Origin: an uncultured Rhodospirillaceae bacterium
GTDB taxonomy: Bacteria > Pseudomonadota > Alphaproteobacteria > Rhodospirillales > Magnetospirillaceae
Assembly (NCBI GenBank): GCA_903901915.1
Contig: CAIUSV010000012.1
Coordinates: 108,650-172,649, forward strand
Length of the DNA stretch: 64,000 nt
Direction: 5' to 3'
Shown here: piece by piece, positions 8,167-17,351 of the stretch
Numbering within the stretch: the stretch's first letter is position 1
How the letters are laid out: the number at the start of each line of letters is the position of its first letter
Translations under genes and position numbers: made by a program
Notes under the pieces: model-generated
Database searches by the model: none
The model's input: the letters and a program-made list of their open reading frames with translations, nothing else
What the model was told of the DNA's origin: nothing

Positions 8167-10364
8167 GTGCTACGCCGGCGCTGGATCATCTGGCGCGATT
8201 GGCCGGCATCGAGGATGGCTGGTGGGATTTCTTCGGTGAATGGCGGGTGGTGCCGGCCGAGACCAAGCGGGTGTTTCTTGCCGCCATGGGGCTGCCGGCC
8301 GAGGATGACGAGCAGATCCGCGCCAGCCTTCAGGATCTGGAGGCGCGGCCGTGGCGGCGCTGGCTGGTGCCGGTGCGCGTCATCGAGGAGCACAGCGCCG
8401 AACCCGCCATCGCCGTCACCTTGCCGGCCGAGGCCGACGAGGCCGAATTCGAGTGGATGCTGGAAGAGGAGCTGGGCATCGTCCACGCCGGCCGGTTCCG
8501 TCCCTGTGATTTGCGCTGGGGCGAGGAACGCGAGGTGGACGGCCTGCTGGTCAACCGCCGCTGGCTCGACCTGCCGGCGCTGCCGCCGCCCGGCTATCAT
8601 CGCCTGACCCTGACCGGCCCCGATAGGGTGTGCGCCACCATGATGGTGATCGTCACCCCCGAGCGGGCCTTCGTGCCGGACGCGGTGGCCGAAGGGGGGC
8701 GGGCCTGGGGCATCGCCACCCAGATCTATGCCCTGCGCTCGTCCGGCGACTGGGGAATCGGTAGCTATGGCAACCTCGCCGAACTGGCAGAAGGGGCGGC
8801 GAAGCTGGGAGCCGCGTGCGTCGGGATCAATCCGCTGCACGCGCTGTTTCCCAGTCATCCCGACCGCTTCAGCCCCTATTCGCCGTCCAGCCGGCGGTTT
8901 CTCAACATCGCCTATATCGACGTCGAGGCCATTCCCGAATTCGCCGAGTGTCGGGAGGCCCGCCGCCTGGTCGCCTCGCCCGGCTTTCAGGCCGAACTGG
9001 CGCGGGTTCGCGGCGAGGCGCTGATCGATTATCCCGGCGTGGCCCGGATGGCGCGGCCGGTGCTGGAGGCGCTGTACCGCTGGTTCCGCACGACCCATCT
9101 GCGGGTGAACGACGAGCGCGGCCTCGATTTCCGCGAGTTCCAGCGCGAGGGCGGCGACAAGGCGCGGCTGTTCGCCACCTTCGAGGCGCTCCACGAACGC
9201 TTCAGCCGCGACGGCACCGGCTATTGGCGCCAGTGGCCGAAGGAATATCGCCGCCCCGATTCACCGGCGGTGGCCGCCTTCGCCGAGCACAATGGCGAAC
9301 GGGTCGAGTTTTTCCAGTGGCTGCAATTCACCGCCGACCGGCAATTGGCCGCCGCCGCGCGGGCCGGCCGAGAGGCCGGTGCCGGTATCGGCCTTTATCG
9401 CGATCTGGCGGTGGGCATCGCCGGCGACGGCGGCGAGGCGTGGGCGGAACAAGATGCCCTGGCGCTGGGCGTCTCGGTGGGGGCGCCGCCAGATCCGCTG
9501 GCGCTGAAGGGCCAGGATTGGGGGTTGGTGCCGTTCAATCCGTTGACGTTGCGCGATCACGCCTATGCCCCGTTCATCGAGGTGATGGCGGCCAACATGC
9601 GTCATGCCGGAGCCCTGCGCCTCGACCATGCCATGGCGTTGCAGCGGCTTTACTGGGTGCCGCCGGGCCGACCGGCCGATCAGGGCGCCTATGTCCGCTA
9701 TCCGGTCGAGGATCTGTTCCGGCTGGTGGCGCTGGAAAGTCGCCGCAACCGCTGCCTGGTGATCGGCGAGGATCTGGGGACCGTGCCCGACGGGTTCCGC
9801 GAGCGCATGGACCGCATGGGTATCTTCGCCTATCGGGTGATGGTGTTCGAGAAGACCGGGGAGGGCCGTATCCGCCGGCCGGTGGATTTCGATCCCCAGG
9901 CGCTGGCCATCTTCGCCACCCATGATCTGCCGTCGGCGCGGGGCTGGTGGCTGGGACGCGACATCGACAGCCGCGAGGCGCTCGATCTTTATCCCCGCCC
10001 CGGTCAGGCGGCGGAAGAGCGTGCCAACCGCCAGAACGATCGTGACGCCATGGTCGCCGCCCTGGCCGGCGAAGGATTGCTGGCGGCGGACTTTCCCTCC
10101 GCCGGTACCCTGACCGACGCCCAGGCGGTGGATCTGGCCGCCGCCGCCCACGCCTATCTCGGGCGATCGGCGGCGCGGCTGGTCATGGTCCAGATCGAGG
10201 ACGCCCAAGGCCAGGATACCCAGATGAACCTGCCGGGGACCACGGTGGAGCATCCCAACTGGCGGCGGCGGTTCGGCGACGATACCGCCCACATTCTTGC
10301 CGACCGGCGCGTGATCGAGCTGGGGCGGAGCCTGTCGGACCGCGCTTCGGCGCATAATTCATAG
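8163..10364 (+). CDS. malQ: 4-alpha-glucanotransferase (amylomaltase)
   Basis: MalQ disproportionates malto-oligosaccharides, making chains long enough for phosphorylase and releasing glucose. The 733-residue protein carries a long N-terminal region (about 1-170), as in the bacterial long form. The GH77 core has D488 (LRLDHAMAL), E536 (VIGEDLGTVP) and D588 (ATHDLPSARGWW) as catalytic acids. The start overlaps the glgX stop as ATGA, so translation is coupled. Placement between debranching enzyme and phosphorylase fits glycogen breakdown. Confidence 0.95.
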   Translation: MSATPALDHLARLAGIEDGWWDFFGEWRVVPAETKRVFLAAMGLPAEDDEQIRASLQDLEARPWRRWLVPVRVIEEHSAEPAIAVTLPAEADEAEFEWMLEEELGIVHAGRFRPCDLRWGEEREVDGLLVNRRWLDLPALPPPGYHRLTLTGPDRVCATMMVIVTPERAFVPDAVAEGGRAWGIATQIYALRSSGDWGIGSYGNLAELAEGAAKLGAACVGINPLHALFPSHPDRFSPYSPSSRRFLNIAYIDVEAIPEFAECREARRLVASPGFQAELARVRGEALIDYPGVARMARPVLEALYRWFRTTHLRVNDERGLDFREFQREGGDKARLFATFEALHERFSRDGTGYWRQWPKEYRRPDSPAVAAFAEHNGERVEFFQWLQFTADRQLAAAARAGREAGAGIGLYRDLAVGIAGDGGEAWAEQDALALGVSVGAPPDPLALKGQDWGLVPFNPLTLRDHAYAPFIEVMAANMRHAGALRLDHAMALQRLYWVPPGRPADQGAYVRYPVEDLFRLVALESRRNRCLVIGEDLGTVPDGFRERMDRMGIFAYRVMVFEKTGEGRIRRPVDFDPQALAIFATHDLPSARGWWLGRDIDSREALDLYPRPGQAAEERANRQNDRDAMVAALAGEGLLAADFPSAGTLTDAQAVDLAAAAHAYLGRSAARLVMVQIEDAQGQDTQMNLPGTTVEHPNWRRRFGDDTAHILADRRVIELGRSLSDRASAHNS

Positions 10365-10383
10365 GAGAAAGCCCCCGGTCGGA

Positions 10384-12921
10384 ATGACCACCCTTGCCGA
10401 ATCGCGCCATTTCATGGAGGAATGGAGCGGGGTGGATTGTGCAGCCGGGGGCGGGGATCAAGACATGAAGCGGGTTGGACCTCCGGTGGCGAGGCTGTTG
10501 GGCGACGATGTCGAAAGCGTCAAGTCCGCTCTCAGCAGCCATCTGCTCTATACCGTCGGCAAGGAGCCGATCAACGCCACGGCGCGCGACTGGTTCATGG
10601 CCGCCGCCCATACGGTCAGGGATCGCGTCACCGAGCATTGGATGCCGACGCTGAACCGCTATTACCAGCAGGATTCCAAGCGGGTCTATTATCTGTCCAT
10701 GGAGTTCCTGATCGGCCGGACCCTGGTCAACAGCCTGATCAATCTGGGCATCTACGAAAACGTTCGCCAAGCCATTTCCGAATTGGGACAGGACTTCGAC
10801 GAGGTCGCCGCCTGGGAGGTCGAGGCGGCGTTGGGCAATGGCGGCCTGGGTCGGCTTGCCGCCTGCCTGCTCGATTCCATGGCGACCATCGGCGTGGCCG
10901 GCTTCGGCTATGGCATCCGCTACGATTACGGCATGTTCACCCAGCACGTCGATCACGGCTGGCAGGTGGAAAGCCCAGAGAACTGGCTGCGCTATGGCAA
11001 TCCGTGGGAGTTTCCCCGCCCCGGCGTGATTTATCCCGTGCGGTTCGGCGGCCGCGTCATCCACTTCCGCGACGTGCTGGGACAGTCGCGGTCGCAATGG
11101 GTGGATGCCGAGGAGGTCATGGCCATGGCCTTCGACGTGCCGGTTCCGGGTTATGGCGGCAAGACGGTCAATAACCTGCGGCTGTGGTCGGCCAAGTCCA
11201 CCCGCGAATTCGACCTGAAATATTTCAATGCCGGCAATTACATCGAGGCGGTGCGCGACAAGAACGAGTCCGAGACCCTGTCCAAGGTGCTGTATCCCTC
11301 GGATATGACCGAACGCGGCAAGGAGCTGCGCTTCAAGCAGGAATACTTCTTCGTCGCCGCCTCCATCCAGGACATCCTGGCCCGTTTCCGCAAGAGCCAC
11401 TCGGATTGGGACAAGCTGCCCGGCAAGGTGGCGATCCAGCTCAACGACACTCATCCGGCGCTGGTGGTGGCCGAACTGATGCGGGTGCTGGTGGACGAAC
11501 ACCAGATCGAGTGGGACCGCGCGTGGTCCATCACCCAGAACTGCTGCGCCTACACCAACCACACCCTGCTGCCCGAGGCGCTGGAGACCTGGCCGGTCGA
11601 TCTGTTCGAGCGGGTGCTGCCGCGCCACATGGAAATCATTTTCCGGCTCAATCACGAATTCCTGCAAGGCGTCCGGTATCGCCATCCCGGCGATGTCGAA
11701 TTGCTGAGTCGGGTGTCGTTGATCGGCGAGGGCGGCGAACGCCGGGTGCGGATGGCCCATCTGGCGGTGATCGGCAGCCACAAGGTCAACGGCGTCGCCG
11801 CCATTCATACCGGCCTGATGAAAAGCACGATCTTTTCCGATTTCGAGCATCTCAGCCCGGGCAAGATCACCAACAAGACCAATGGCGTCACCCCCCGGCG
11901 CTGGCTGCTGGCGGCCAATCCGCGGCTGGCCCATCTGATCACCAGTCGTATCGGCGACGGCTGGATTTCCGATCTCGATCAGTTGCACAAGCTGGAGGGG
12001 TTGGCCGACGATCCCGGATTCCGCGGCGAGTTCGCCGCCGTCAAGCGCGCCAACAAGGACGCCCTGGCCGCCATGATGGCGCAGCGGCTGGGCATCGACG
12101 TCGATGTCGATTCCCTGTTCGACGTTCAGGTCAAGCGCATCCACGAATACAAGCGCCAGCTTCTCAACGTGCTGCATGTGGTGACGCGCTACGCCCGCAT
12201 CCGGGCCAATCCGCTGCTCGATCCGGTGCCGCGCACCGTGATCATCGGCGGCAAGGCAGCGCCGGGCTATCATGTCGCCAAGCTGATCATCAAGCTGGTC
12301 AATGATATTTCCGAGGTGGTCAACAACGACCCGCTGATCGGCTCGAAGCTCAAGCTGGTGTTCGTTCCCAACTACAACGTCTCGACCGCCGAGCTGGTGA
12401 TGCCGGCGGCCGACCTGTCGGAGCAGATCTCCACCGCCGGCACCGAGGCGTCGGGCACCGGCAACATGAAGATGTCCATGAACGGGGCGCTGACCATCGG
12501 CACCTGGGACGGCGCCAACGTCGAAATCTGCGAGGAGGTCGGCGAGGAAAACATGTTCCTGTTCGGCCTGACGGCGCAGGAGGTGGCGCGGCGGCGCATC
12601 GACGGCTTCAACGCCGTGGCGGCGGCCAGGGCCGACAAGGAACTGAGCCAAGCGCTGGATATGATCGGTTCGGGCTTTTTCTCGCCCGACCAGCCCGACC
12701 GCTACAAGCCGCTGGTCGACATTCTGACGGTCAACGGCGACCACTATCTGCTGACCGCCGACTATCCGCTCTACATGGCGGCGCAGGAGCGGGTGGACCA
12801 GACCTATCGCGATTCCCAGGACTGGACCCGCAAGGCCATCCTCAACGTCGCGCGCATGGGCAAGTTCTCGTCCGACCGTACCGTCACGGAATACGCCCGC
12901 GAAATCTGGGGTGCGCTGTGA
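10384..12921 (+). CDS. glgP: Glycogen/starch/alpha-glucan phosphorylase
   Basis: GlgP removes terminal glucose units as glucose-1-phosphate using pyridoxal phosphate. The protein is 845 residues from the ATG at 10384. The cofactor lysine is K696 in EASGTGNMKMSMNGAL, and DGANVEI and RIHEYKRQLLN are further family signatures. The start is uncertain: GGAGAAA is about 13 bases from the first ATG, and an in-frame ATG 27 codons later follows GGGGA and would give about 818 residues, the common family size. It is the last gene of the glycogen operon, 19 bases after malQ. A new promoter follows it for the efflux genes. Confidence 0.95.
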   Translation: MTTLAESRHFMEEWSGVDCAAGGGDQDMKRVGPPVARLLGDDVESVKSALSSHLLYTVGKEPINATARDWFMAAAHTVRDRVTEHWMPTLNRYYQQDSKRVYYLSMEFLIGRTLVNSLINLGIYENVRQAISELGQDFDEVAAWEVEAALGNGGLGRLAACLLDSMATIGVAGFGYGIRYDYGMFTQHVDHGWQVESPENWLRYGNPWEFPRPGVIYPVRFGGRVIHFRDVLGQSRSQWVDAEEVMAMAFDVPVPGYGGKTVNNLRLWSAKSTREFDLKYFNAGNYIEAVRDKNESETLSKVLYPSDMTERGKELRFKQEYFFVAASIQDILARFRKSHSDWDKLPGKVAIQLNDTHPALVVAELMRVLVDEHQIEWDRAWSITQNCCAYTNHTLLPEALETWPVDLFERVLPRHMEIIFRLNHEFLQGVRYRHPGDVELLSRVSLIGEGGERRVRMAHLAVIGSHKVNGVAAIHTGLMKSTIFSDFEHLSPGKITNKTNGVTPRRWLLAANPRLAHLITSRIGDGWISDLDQLHKLEGLADDPGFRGEFAAVKRANKDALAAMMAQRLGIDVDVDSLFDVQVKRIHEYKRQLLNVLHVVTRYARIRANPLLDPVPRTVIIGGKAAPGYHVAKLIIKLVNDISEVVNNDPLIGSKLKLVFVPNYNVSTAELVMPAADLSEQISTAGTEASGTGNMKMSMNGALTIGTWDGANVEICEEVGEENMFLFGLTAQEVARRRIDGFNAVAAARADKELSQALDMIGSGFFSPDQPDRYKPLVDILTVNGDHYLLTADYPLYMAAQERVDQTYRDSQDWTRKAILNVARMGKFSSDRTVTEYAREIWGAL

Positions 12922-12929
12922 GGTTCCGG

Positions 12930-12978
12930 GTGCCAGTTACCCTCTGTTACTGACACGCATCGCGGCTATGGTCATAAT
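12930..12978 (+). promoter_or_regulatory. Promoter and overlapping inverted repeat for the RND efflux operon
   Basis: CTGACA (12950-12955) and CATAAT (12973-12978) are 17 bases apart, each matching the sigma-70 consensus at five of six positions. An imperfect inverted repeat spans 12930-12956: arms GTGCCAGTTAC and GTTACTGACAC pair at nine of eleven positions around CCTCT, and its right arm covers the -35 box. This is the layout of a repressor operator. No regulator gene lies next to the operon, so any cognate protein must be encoded elsewhere. The hairpin could also serve as a weak glgP terminator. Confidence 0.55.
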
Positions 12979-13014
12979 CGGCACTGCATCCGATGGAAGC
13001 AGGGGGTAGGCGGC

Positions 13015-14256
13015 GTGCGATTTCCCGATTTGAAACAATACCGGCACCGCAAGTGGGCGGTCGCGGTCGCCGGGGTGGGGGCGGTGGCGGTGGTGGCGGC
13101 TTTCGCGCTATGGCCGTCGGGGCAAGGCGCCAAGCCGTCCGGGCGGGCGGGTGGCGCCGAAGGTCGTCCGGTGCCGGTGGTTACCGCCCAGGTCGAACGC
13201 AAGGACGTTCCCGTCTATCTCGATGCCCTGGGTACGGTGCAGGCCTTCAACACGGTGACGGTGCGCTCGCGGGTCGATGGCGAACTGGTCGAGGTGCTGT
13301 TCAAGGAAGGCCAGGACGTCAAGGCCGGTGACGTGCTGGCTCAGATCGACCCCCGCACCTATCGCGCCCAGTACGAGCAGGCGCTGGCCGCCAGGGACAA
13401 GGATTCCGCTCAACTGGCCGCCGCCAAGCGTGACCTCGACCGCTATATCGGCCTAGGTGACCGCGTCACCGGCCAGAGCGTCGATACCCAGCGCTCCCTG
13501 GTGCATCAGTTGGAAGCCACCGTCCGGGCCGACGAGGCCTCCATCAGCAACGCCCGAACCATGCTGGGCTATACCGTCATCGCCTCGCCCATCGACGGAC
13601 GCACCGGAATGCGCCTCGTCGATCGCGGCAACATCGTTCACGCCTCGGATTCAACCGGTCTGGTGACCTTGACCCAGATCCAGCCCATAGCGGTGATCTT
13701 CACCCTGCCGCAGCAGAACCTGCCGGCCATCGCCGACCGGTTGCGCGAGGGCGGTGCCCTGGCGGTGCTGGCGACTCAGCCGGAAAGCCGAACCCAGATC
13801 GACAGTGGCGAACTGGAACTGGTGGACAACCAGATCGACCAGACCACCGGCACCATCAAGCTCAAGGCGGTGATGCCCAATGCCGAACGGCGGCTGTGGC
13901 CGGGCGGTTTCGTCAACGTCCGGATGCTGCTGACGGTCCGTCAGGGCGGTCTGGTGATTCCGTCGCCGGCGGTGCAGCGCGGCCCCAAGGGAAGCTATGC
14001 CTTCGTGGTCAAAGCCGACCATACGGTGGAGATGCGTCCCATCAAGATCGCCACGGTCGAGGCCGACCGCGCCTTGATCGACCAGGGGCTGGAGGAGGGG
14101 GAGACCGTGGTCACCGACGGTGTCGCCAAGCTTCAGAACGGCAGTCGCGTCGCCGGCGCCGATGACCGGAAGGGTGACGACAGGAAGGCCGAAGGTCGCA
14201 AGGGCGAGGGTGGCGGCGACGGGCAGCGGCAGCGCCGCCGCGACAAGACCCAATGA
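13015..14256 (+). CDS. RND efflux periplasmic adaptor subunit (MdtA-like)
   Basis: This 413-residue membrane fusion protein should bridge the inner-membrane RND pumps to the outer-membrane channel. It has an N-terminal anchor or signal segment (about residues 14-32), a biotinyl-lipoyl-like half motif (VRSRVDGELVEVLFKEGQDVKAGDVLAQIDP region), a short helical hairpin, and the matching half ASPIDGRTGMRLVDRGN followed by beta-barrel strands. The last 35 residues are a charged Lys/Arg/Asp/Gly tail of low complexity. The start is GTG at 13015 with AGGGGG upstream. Its stop overlaps the next gene as ATGA. The linked pair of pump genes points to the MdtABC type. Confidence 0.92.
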   Translation: MRFPDLKQYRHRKWAVAVAGVGAVAVVAAFALWPSGQGAKPSGRAGGAEGRPVPVVTAQVERKDVPVYLDALGTVQAFNTVTVRSRVDGELVEVLFKEGQDVKAGDVLAQIDPRTYRAQYEQALAARDKDSAQLAAAKRDLDRYIGLGDRVTGQSVDTQRSLVHQLEATVRADEASISNARTMLGYTVIASPIDGRTGMRLVDRGNIVHASDSTGLVTLTQIQPIAVIFTLPQQNLPAIADRLREGGALAVLATQPESRTQIDSGELELVDNQIDQTTGTIKLKAVMPNAERRLWPGGFVNVRMLLTVRQGGLVIPSPAVQRGPKGSYAFVVKADHTVEMRPIKIATVEADRALIDQGLEEGETVVTDGVAKLQNGSRVAGADDRKGDDRKAEGRKGEGGGDGQRQRRRDKTQ

Positions 14257-17200
14257 GCGAGTTCAGCGTCTCCGGTCCGTTCATCCGCCGCCCGGTGGCC
14301 ACTTGGCTGCTGGCCTTCGCGGTGGTGCTGACCGGGATGCTGGGCTACCGCTTGTTGCCGGTGTCGGCGTTGCCCCAGGTGGATTTTCCCACCATCCAGG
14401 TCACCACCCAACTGCCCGGTGCCAGCGCCGATACCATGGCGTCGCTGATCACCACGCCGCTGGAGCGGCAGTTCGGCCTGATTCCCGGACTGGCGGTGAT
14501 GACCTCGACCTCGTCCCAGGGCACCAGCGCCATCACGCTGCAATTCGACCTGGGCAAGAACATCGACGTCGCCTCCGAGGACGTCCAGGCGGCGATCGAC
14601 GCGGCACGCGGCGTGCTGCCGGTCAACCTGCCTTATCCGCCGGTCTATTCCAAGGTCAACCCGGCCGACCCGCCGATCATGACCCTGGCGCTGACTTCGG
14701 ACAGCTTGCCCATCACCAGGGTCAACGACGTCGCCGATACCCTGCTGGCGCAGAAGCTCAGCCAGATATCCGGCGTCGGCCGCGTGCTGGTCGAGGGCGG
14801 CCAGCGTCCGGCGGTGCGGGTGCAGATCGATCCGTCGCGGCTGGCATCCTACGGCCTGTCGCTGGAAGACGTGCGGTCGGCGCTGGCCAAGGCCAATGTC
14901 GATATGCCCAAGGGCAGCTTCGACGGCGTCAGCCAGTCGCTGAGTCTGGGCGCCAACGACCAGATATCCAACCCGCAAAGCTATCCGTCCCAGGTCATCG
15001 CCTGGAGGAATGGCGCGCCGGTGCGCGTCGCCGATGTCGGGCAGGTGGTGGAGGGGGTGGAGAACTCCCGCGTCGCCGGCTGGTATGACGGCAAGCCGGC
15101 GGTGATCATCAATGTCCAGCGCCAGCCCGGTGCCAACATCGTCGCCACGGTGGACCGCATCCGGGCGAAGATGCCCGATCTCCGGCGGGCGGTTCCGGTG
15201 GGGGTGACGGTCTCGGTTCTGGCCGACCGCACCGAGACCATCCGCGCTTCGGTGGCGGACGTCGAGTTTACCCTGGCGCTGACGGTGGTGTTGGTGATCG
15301 GCGTCATCTGGGTGTTCCTACGCAGCCTGCGTGCCACCCTGATTCCCGCCGTGGCCCTGCCGCTGTCGCTGGTCGGTACCTTCGGCGTGATGGCGCTGGC
15401 GGGCTTCTCGCTTGATAACCTTTCGCTGATGGCGCTGACCATCTCGGCAGGCTTTGTCGTCGACGACGCCATCGTCATGATCGAGAACATCGTCCGCTAT
15501 ATCGAAAAGGGCATGCGCCCGTTCGAGGCGGCGCTGGTGGGCGCCAAGGAAATCGGCTTCACCATCGTGTCGCTGACGGTGTCGCTGGTGGCGGTGTTCA
15601 TTCCGCTGCTGTTCATGACCGGCATCGTCGGCCGTTTGTTTCGCGAATTCGCCCTGACGCTGACGGTGGCGGTGGTGGTGTCGGCGGTGGTGTCGTTGAC
15701 GCTGACGCCGATGATGTGCGGCCATCTGCTCAAGGGCGGCGAGAAAGAGGCCAAATCCGGCCGTCTGTTCGATGCGCTGCGCGAACGCTATGGCCGCTCG
15801 CTGCAATGGGTGCTGCGGCACCAGACGGCAACGCTTTGGCTGGCGGTGGTGACACTGGTGGCGACCGTCGCGTTGTACGCTCTGATGCCCAAGGGCTTCC
15901 TGCCGGCCCAGGATACCGGCCTGATCGTCGCCACCACCGACGCTCCGGCGGAAATATCGTTCCGCGCCATGGTGGATCTGCAACGCCGTGTCGCCGATGT
16001 GGCGCGCCAGGACCCCGACGTGACGGCGGTGGCGTCGTTCCTGGGGGCGGGCACGGTCAATGCCACCACCAATACCGGGCACATGACCATCGTGCTGAAG
16101 CCGCGCAAGCAGCGTTCGGCCTCGGCCGAGGAGATCATTGCCCGGCTGGCGGAACGGATGTTGCCGGTGGCCGGGGTGGATGTGCACATGAAGGCGGCGC
16201 AGGACATCCAGATCAGCCCCCGCACCAGTCGCACCCAGTACCAATACACCCTGACCGACATCGATGCCGCCGAGTTGGGCCAGTGGGCGCCCCGGGTGCT
16301 GGAGCGGCTGCGGGGTCTTGCCCTGCTGACCGACGTGGCGTCGGACTCGCAGGAGGGTGGGCTTCAGGCCGATATCACCATCGACCGCGACAAGGCGGCG
16401 CGGATGGGCATCCTGCCTCAGGCCATCGACGACACCCTGTACGATGCCTTCGGCCAGCGCCAGATTTCCACCATCTATTCCCAGGTCAACCAGTATCACG
16501 TCATCTTGGAAGTGACGCCGGAGTACCAGTTGGGGCCGGAGACGCTGTCGGCGATCTACGTGCGCTCGTCGGGCAATGCCCTGGTGCCGCTGGCGGCCTT
16601 TGCCCGGGTGTCGCGCTCGGTGACGCCGCTGGTGGTCACTCACCAGGGCCAGTTCCCCTCGGTGACGCTCAGCTTCAATCTGGCGCCGGGGGGATCGCTG
16701 GGCCGCGCCACCGAGGCCATCGAGCAAGTCCAGCGCGAGATGGACATGCCCGACACCATCACCGGCGACTTTTCCGGCGATGCCGCCGAGTTCCGGGCAT
16801 CGCTTGAAAACGAGCCGTGGCTGATCCTGGCCGCCATGGTGGTGATCTACATCGTGCTGGGCGTGCTGTACGAAAGCACCATCCACCCGATCACCATTCT
16901 TTCGACCCTGCCGTCGGCCGGGGTCGGCGCGCTGCTGGCGCTGATGGTCACCGGCCAGGACCTGTCGCTGGTGGCGCTGATCGGCATCGTGCTGCTGATG
17001 GGCATCGTCAAGAAGAACGCCATCATGATGATCGACTTCGCGCTGGAGGCCGAGCGGGTCGAGGGCAAGCCGCCGTTCGAGGCCATCTTTCAGGCCAGCC
17101 TGCTGCGCTTCCGTCCCATCATGATGACCACCATGGCGGCGTTGCTCGGCGCCCTGCCCCTGGCCTTCGACAACGGTACCGGCGCCGAACTGCGTCGACC

Positions 17201-17342
17201 GCTGGGCATCGCCATCGTCGGTGGTCTGCTGCTCAGCCAGTTGCTGACGCTTTACACCACGCCGGTGATCTATCTGGCGCTGGAGCGGCTCAAGCGCCGT
17301 CTTGTCGGCACGCCGGCCGTCGTTCCAGACCCTGCGGAATAG
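14253..17342 (+). CDS. RND efflux transporter permease (MdtB-like)
   Basis: This 1029-residue inner-membrane pump exchanges protons for drugs or other toxic compounds. It shows the RND plan of twelve membrane helices with two large periplasmic loops after helices 1 and 7. The helix-4 proton-relay acids are in GFVVDDAIVMIEN, and the helix-10/11 motif MGIVKKNAIMMIDFA is present. It is paired with a second full-length pump nine bases downstream. In E. coli, MdtB and MdtC form a B2C heterotrimer, so a mixed trimer is likely here. Substrates cannot be read from the sequence. Confidence 0.93.
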   Translation: MSEFSVSGPFIRRPVATWLLAFAVVLTGMLGYRLLPVSALPQVDFPTIQVTTQLPGASADTMASLITTPLERQFGLIPGLAVMTSTSSQGTSAITLQFDLGKNIDVASEDVQAAIDAARGVLPVNLPYPPVYSKVNPADPPIMTLALTSDSLPITRVNDVADTLLAQKLSQISGVGRVLVEGGQRPAVRVQIDPSRLASYGLSLEDVRSALAKANVDMPKGSFDGVSQSLSLGANDQISNPQSYPSQVIAWRNGAPVRVADVGQVVEGVENSRVAGWYDGKPAVIINVQRQPGANIVATVDRIRAKMPDLRRAVPVGVTVSVLADRTETIRASVADVEFTLALTVVLVIGVIWVFLRSLRATLIPAVALPLSLVGTFGVMALAGFSLDNLSLMALTISAGFVVDDAIVMIENIVRYIEKGMRPFEAALVGAKEIGFTIVSLTVSLVAVFIPLLFMTGIVGRLFREFALTLTVAVVVSAVVSLTLTPMMCGHLLKGGEKEAKSGRLFDALRERYGRSLQWVLRHQTATLWLAVVTLVATVALYALMPKGFLPAQDTGLIVATTDAPAEISFRAMVDLQRRVADVARQDPDVTAVASFLGAGTVNATTNTGHMTIVLKPRKQRSASAEEIIARLAERMLPVAGVDVHMKAAQDIQISPRTSRTQYQYTLTDIDAAELGQWAPRVLERLRGLALLTDVASDSQEGGLQADITIDRDKAARMGILPQAIDDTLYDAFGQRQISTIYSQVNQYHVILEVTPEYQLGPETLSAIYVRSSGNALVPLAAFARVSRSVTPLVVTHQGQFPSVTLSFNLAPGGSLGRATEAIEQVQREMDMPDTITGDFSGDAAEFRASLENEPWLILAAMVVIYIVLGVLYESTIHPITILSTLPSAGVGALLALMVTGQDLSLVALIGIVLLMGIVKKNAIMMIDFALEAERVEGKPPFEAIFQASLLRFRPIMMTTMAALLGALPLAFDNGTGAELRRPLGIAIVGGLLLSQLLTLYTTPVIYLALERLKRRLVGTPAVVPDPAE

Positions 17343-17351
17343 GGGAGGGCG

